From: an uncultured Candidatus Melainabacteria bacterium
GTDB lineage: Bacteria > Cyanobacteriota > Vampirovibrionia > Gastranaerophilales > Gastranaerophilaceae
Direction: 5' to 3'
DNA: 22,680 nucleotides
Assembly (NCBI GenBank): GCA_937891325.1
Contig: CALAFU010000224.1
Span: forward strand, 1-22,680
A program made the translations under genes and the position numbers. The notes beneath the pieces were generated by a model. That model saw only the letters and a list, made by a program, of their open reading frames with translations. It did no database searches and was not told the origin of the DNA. Positions 22,620 to 22,680 of this stretch are shown here, in pieces (position 1 is the stretch's first letter; each line of letters opens with the position of its first letter).

Positions 22620-22626
22620 TTTTATT

Positions 22627-22673
22627 AGACGATAAGGCTGTAAGACTATAAGACTTTAAGTCATTTACAATCA
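22627..22673 (+). repeat. Octamer-repeat intergenic element, copy 2
   Basis: This stretch matches 8105-8151 at 39 of 47 positions without gaps. Four 8-nt units in register end in TAAG (at 22633, 22641, 22649 and 22657): ACGATAAG, GCTGTAAG, ACTATAAG, ACTTTAAG. It lies just past the TPR stop codon and may continue beyond the window. Confidence 0.6.
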
Positions 22674-22680
22674 AAATGTA

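Noticed and set aside
1..22680. tRNA, rRNA, CRISPR array, transposase, phage or toxin-antitoxin genes
   Set aside because: Looked for by eye on both strands; nothing with the required structure or protein motifs was found.

Overview
The window comes from a low-GC bacterium and carries no photosynthesis genes, phage, insertion sequence, CRISPR array or RNA operon. Several traits point to a non-photosynthetic relative of Cyanobacteria, most likely the gut lineage Gastranaerophilales/Melainabacteria (Vampirovibrionia). These are an efp-accB-accC cluster, a GGPP-synthase-like prenyltransferase followed by a DUF212 'divergent PAP2' protein, an SLH-domain envelope protein, an orphan pilin-like protein with the N-terminal signal FTLAEMLVVL, and oxygen/NO-detoxifying flavoproteins typical of anaerobes. 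The placement is inference from gene content and recalled gene order; no search was run.

Layout. Bases 1-1949 (+) hold the 3' end of valS and a tightly spaced MOP-family flippase gene. Bases 1941-10141 are almost entirely minus strand: an unrecognised 577-aa anchored envelope protein; a 520-bp gene-free interval with strong hairpins and a C-rich, G-free tract that may be a small RNA; a flavodiiron protein/iron-sulfur flavoprotein operon; an EF-hand protein; an MFS transporter; a small Asn/Lys-rich orphan; and a secreted SLH protein. A ClC-type channel/antiporter (+) and a DMT-family permease (-) converge at 11580-11583, sharing one TTAA as both stop codons.

Bases 12507-19081 (+) are a compact housekeeping operon: pyrH, frr, cdsA, rnc, rpe, rsgA, a prenyl diphosphate synthase, a DUF212 protein and a pilin-like gene. 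Gaps are 0-17 nt or the genes overlap. It joins nucleotide supply, ribosome recycling and biogenesis, phospholipid and isoprenoid precursors, and RNA processing. A fresh promoter then drives efp-accB-accC (translation of polyproline stretches and the first step of fatty-acid synthesis). A TPR-protein gene with its own promoter ends the window.

The most interesting non-textbook signals are: (1) three genes with a TATAAT box 6-8 nt before the ATG and no Shine-Dalgarno, suggesting leaderless transcripts; (2) the candidate sRNA at about 3790-4000; (3) an octamer-repeat element (unit ending TAAG, four times) in two distant intergenic sites; (4) an RNase III with Cys in place of a metal-binding Asp; and (5) a promoter whose -35 box lies inside the preceding gene's terminator hairpin. 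I found no convincing new multi-gene defence or metabolic system; most of the window is ordinary core genome.
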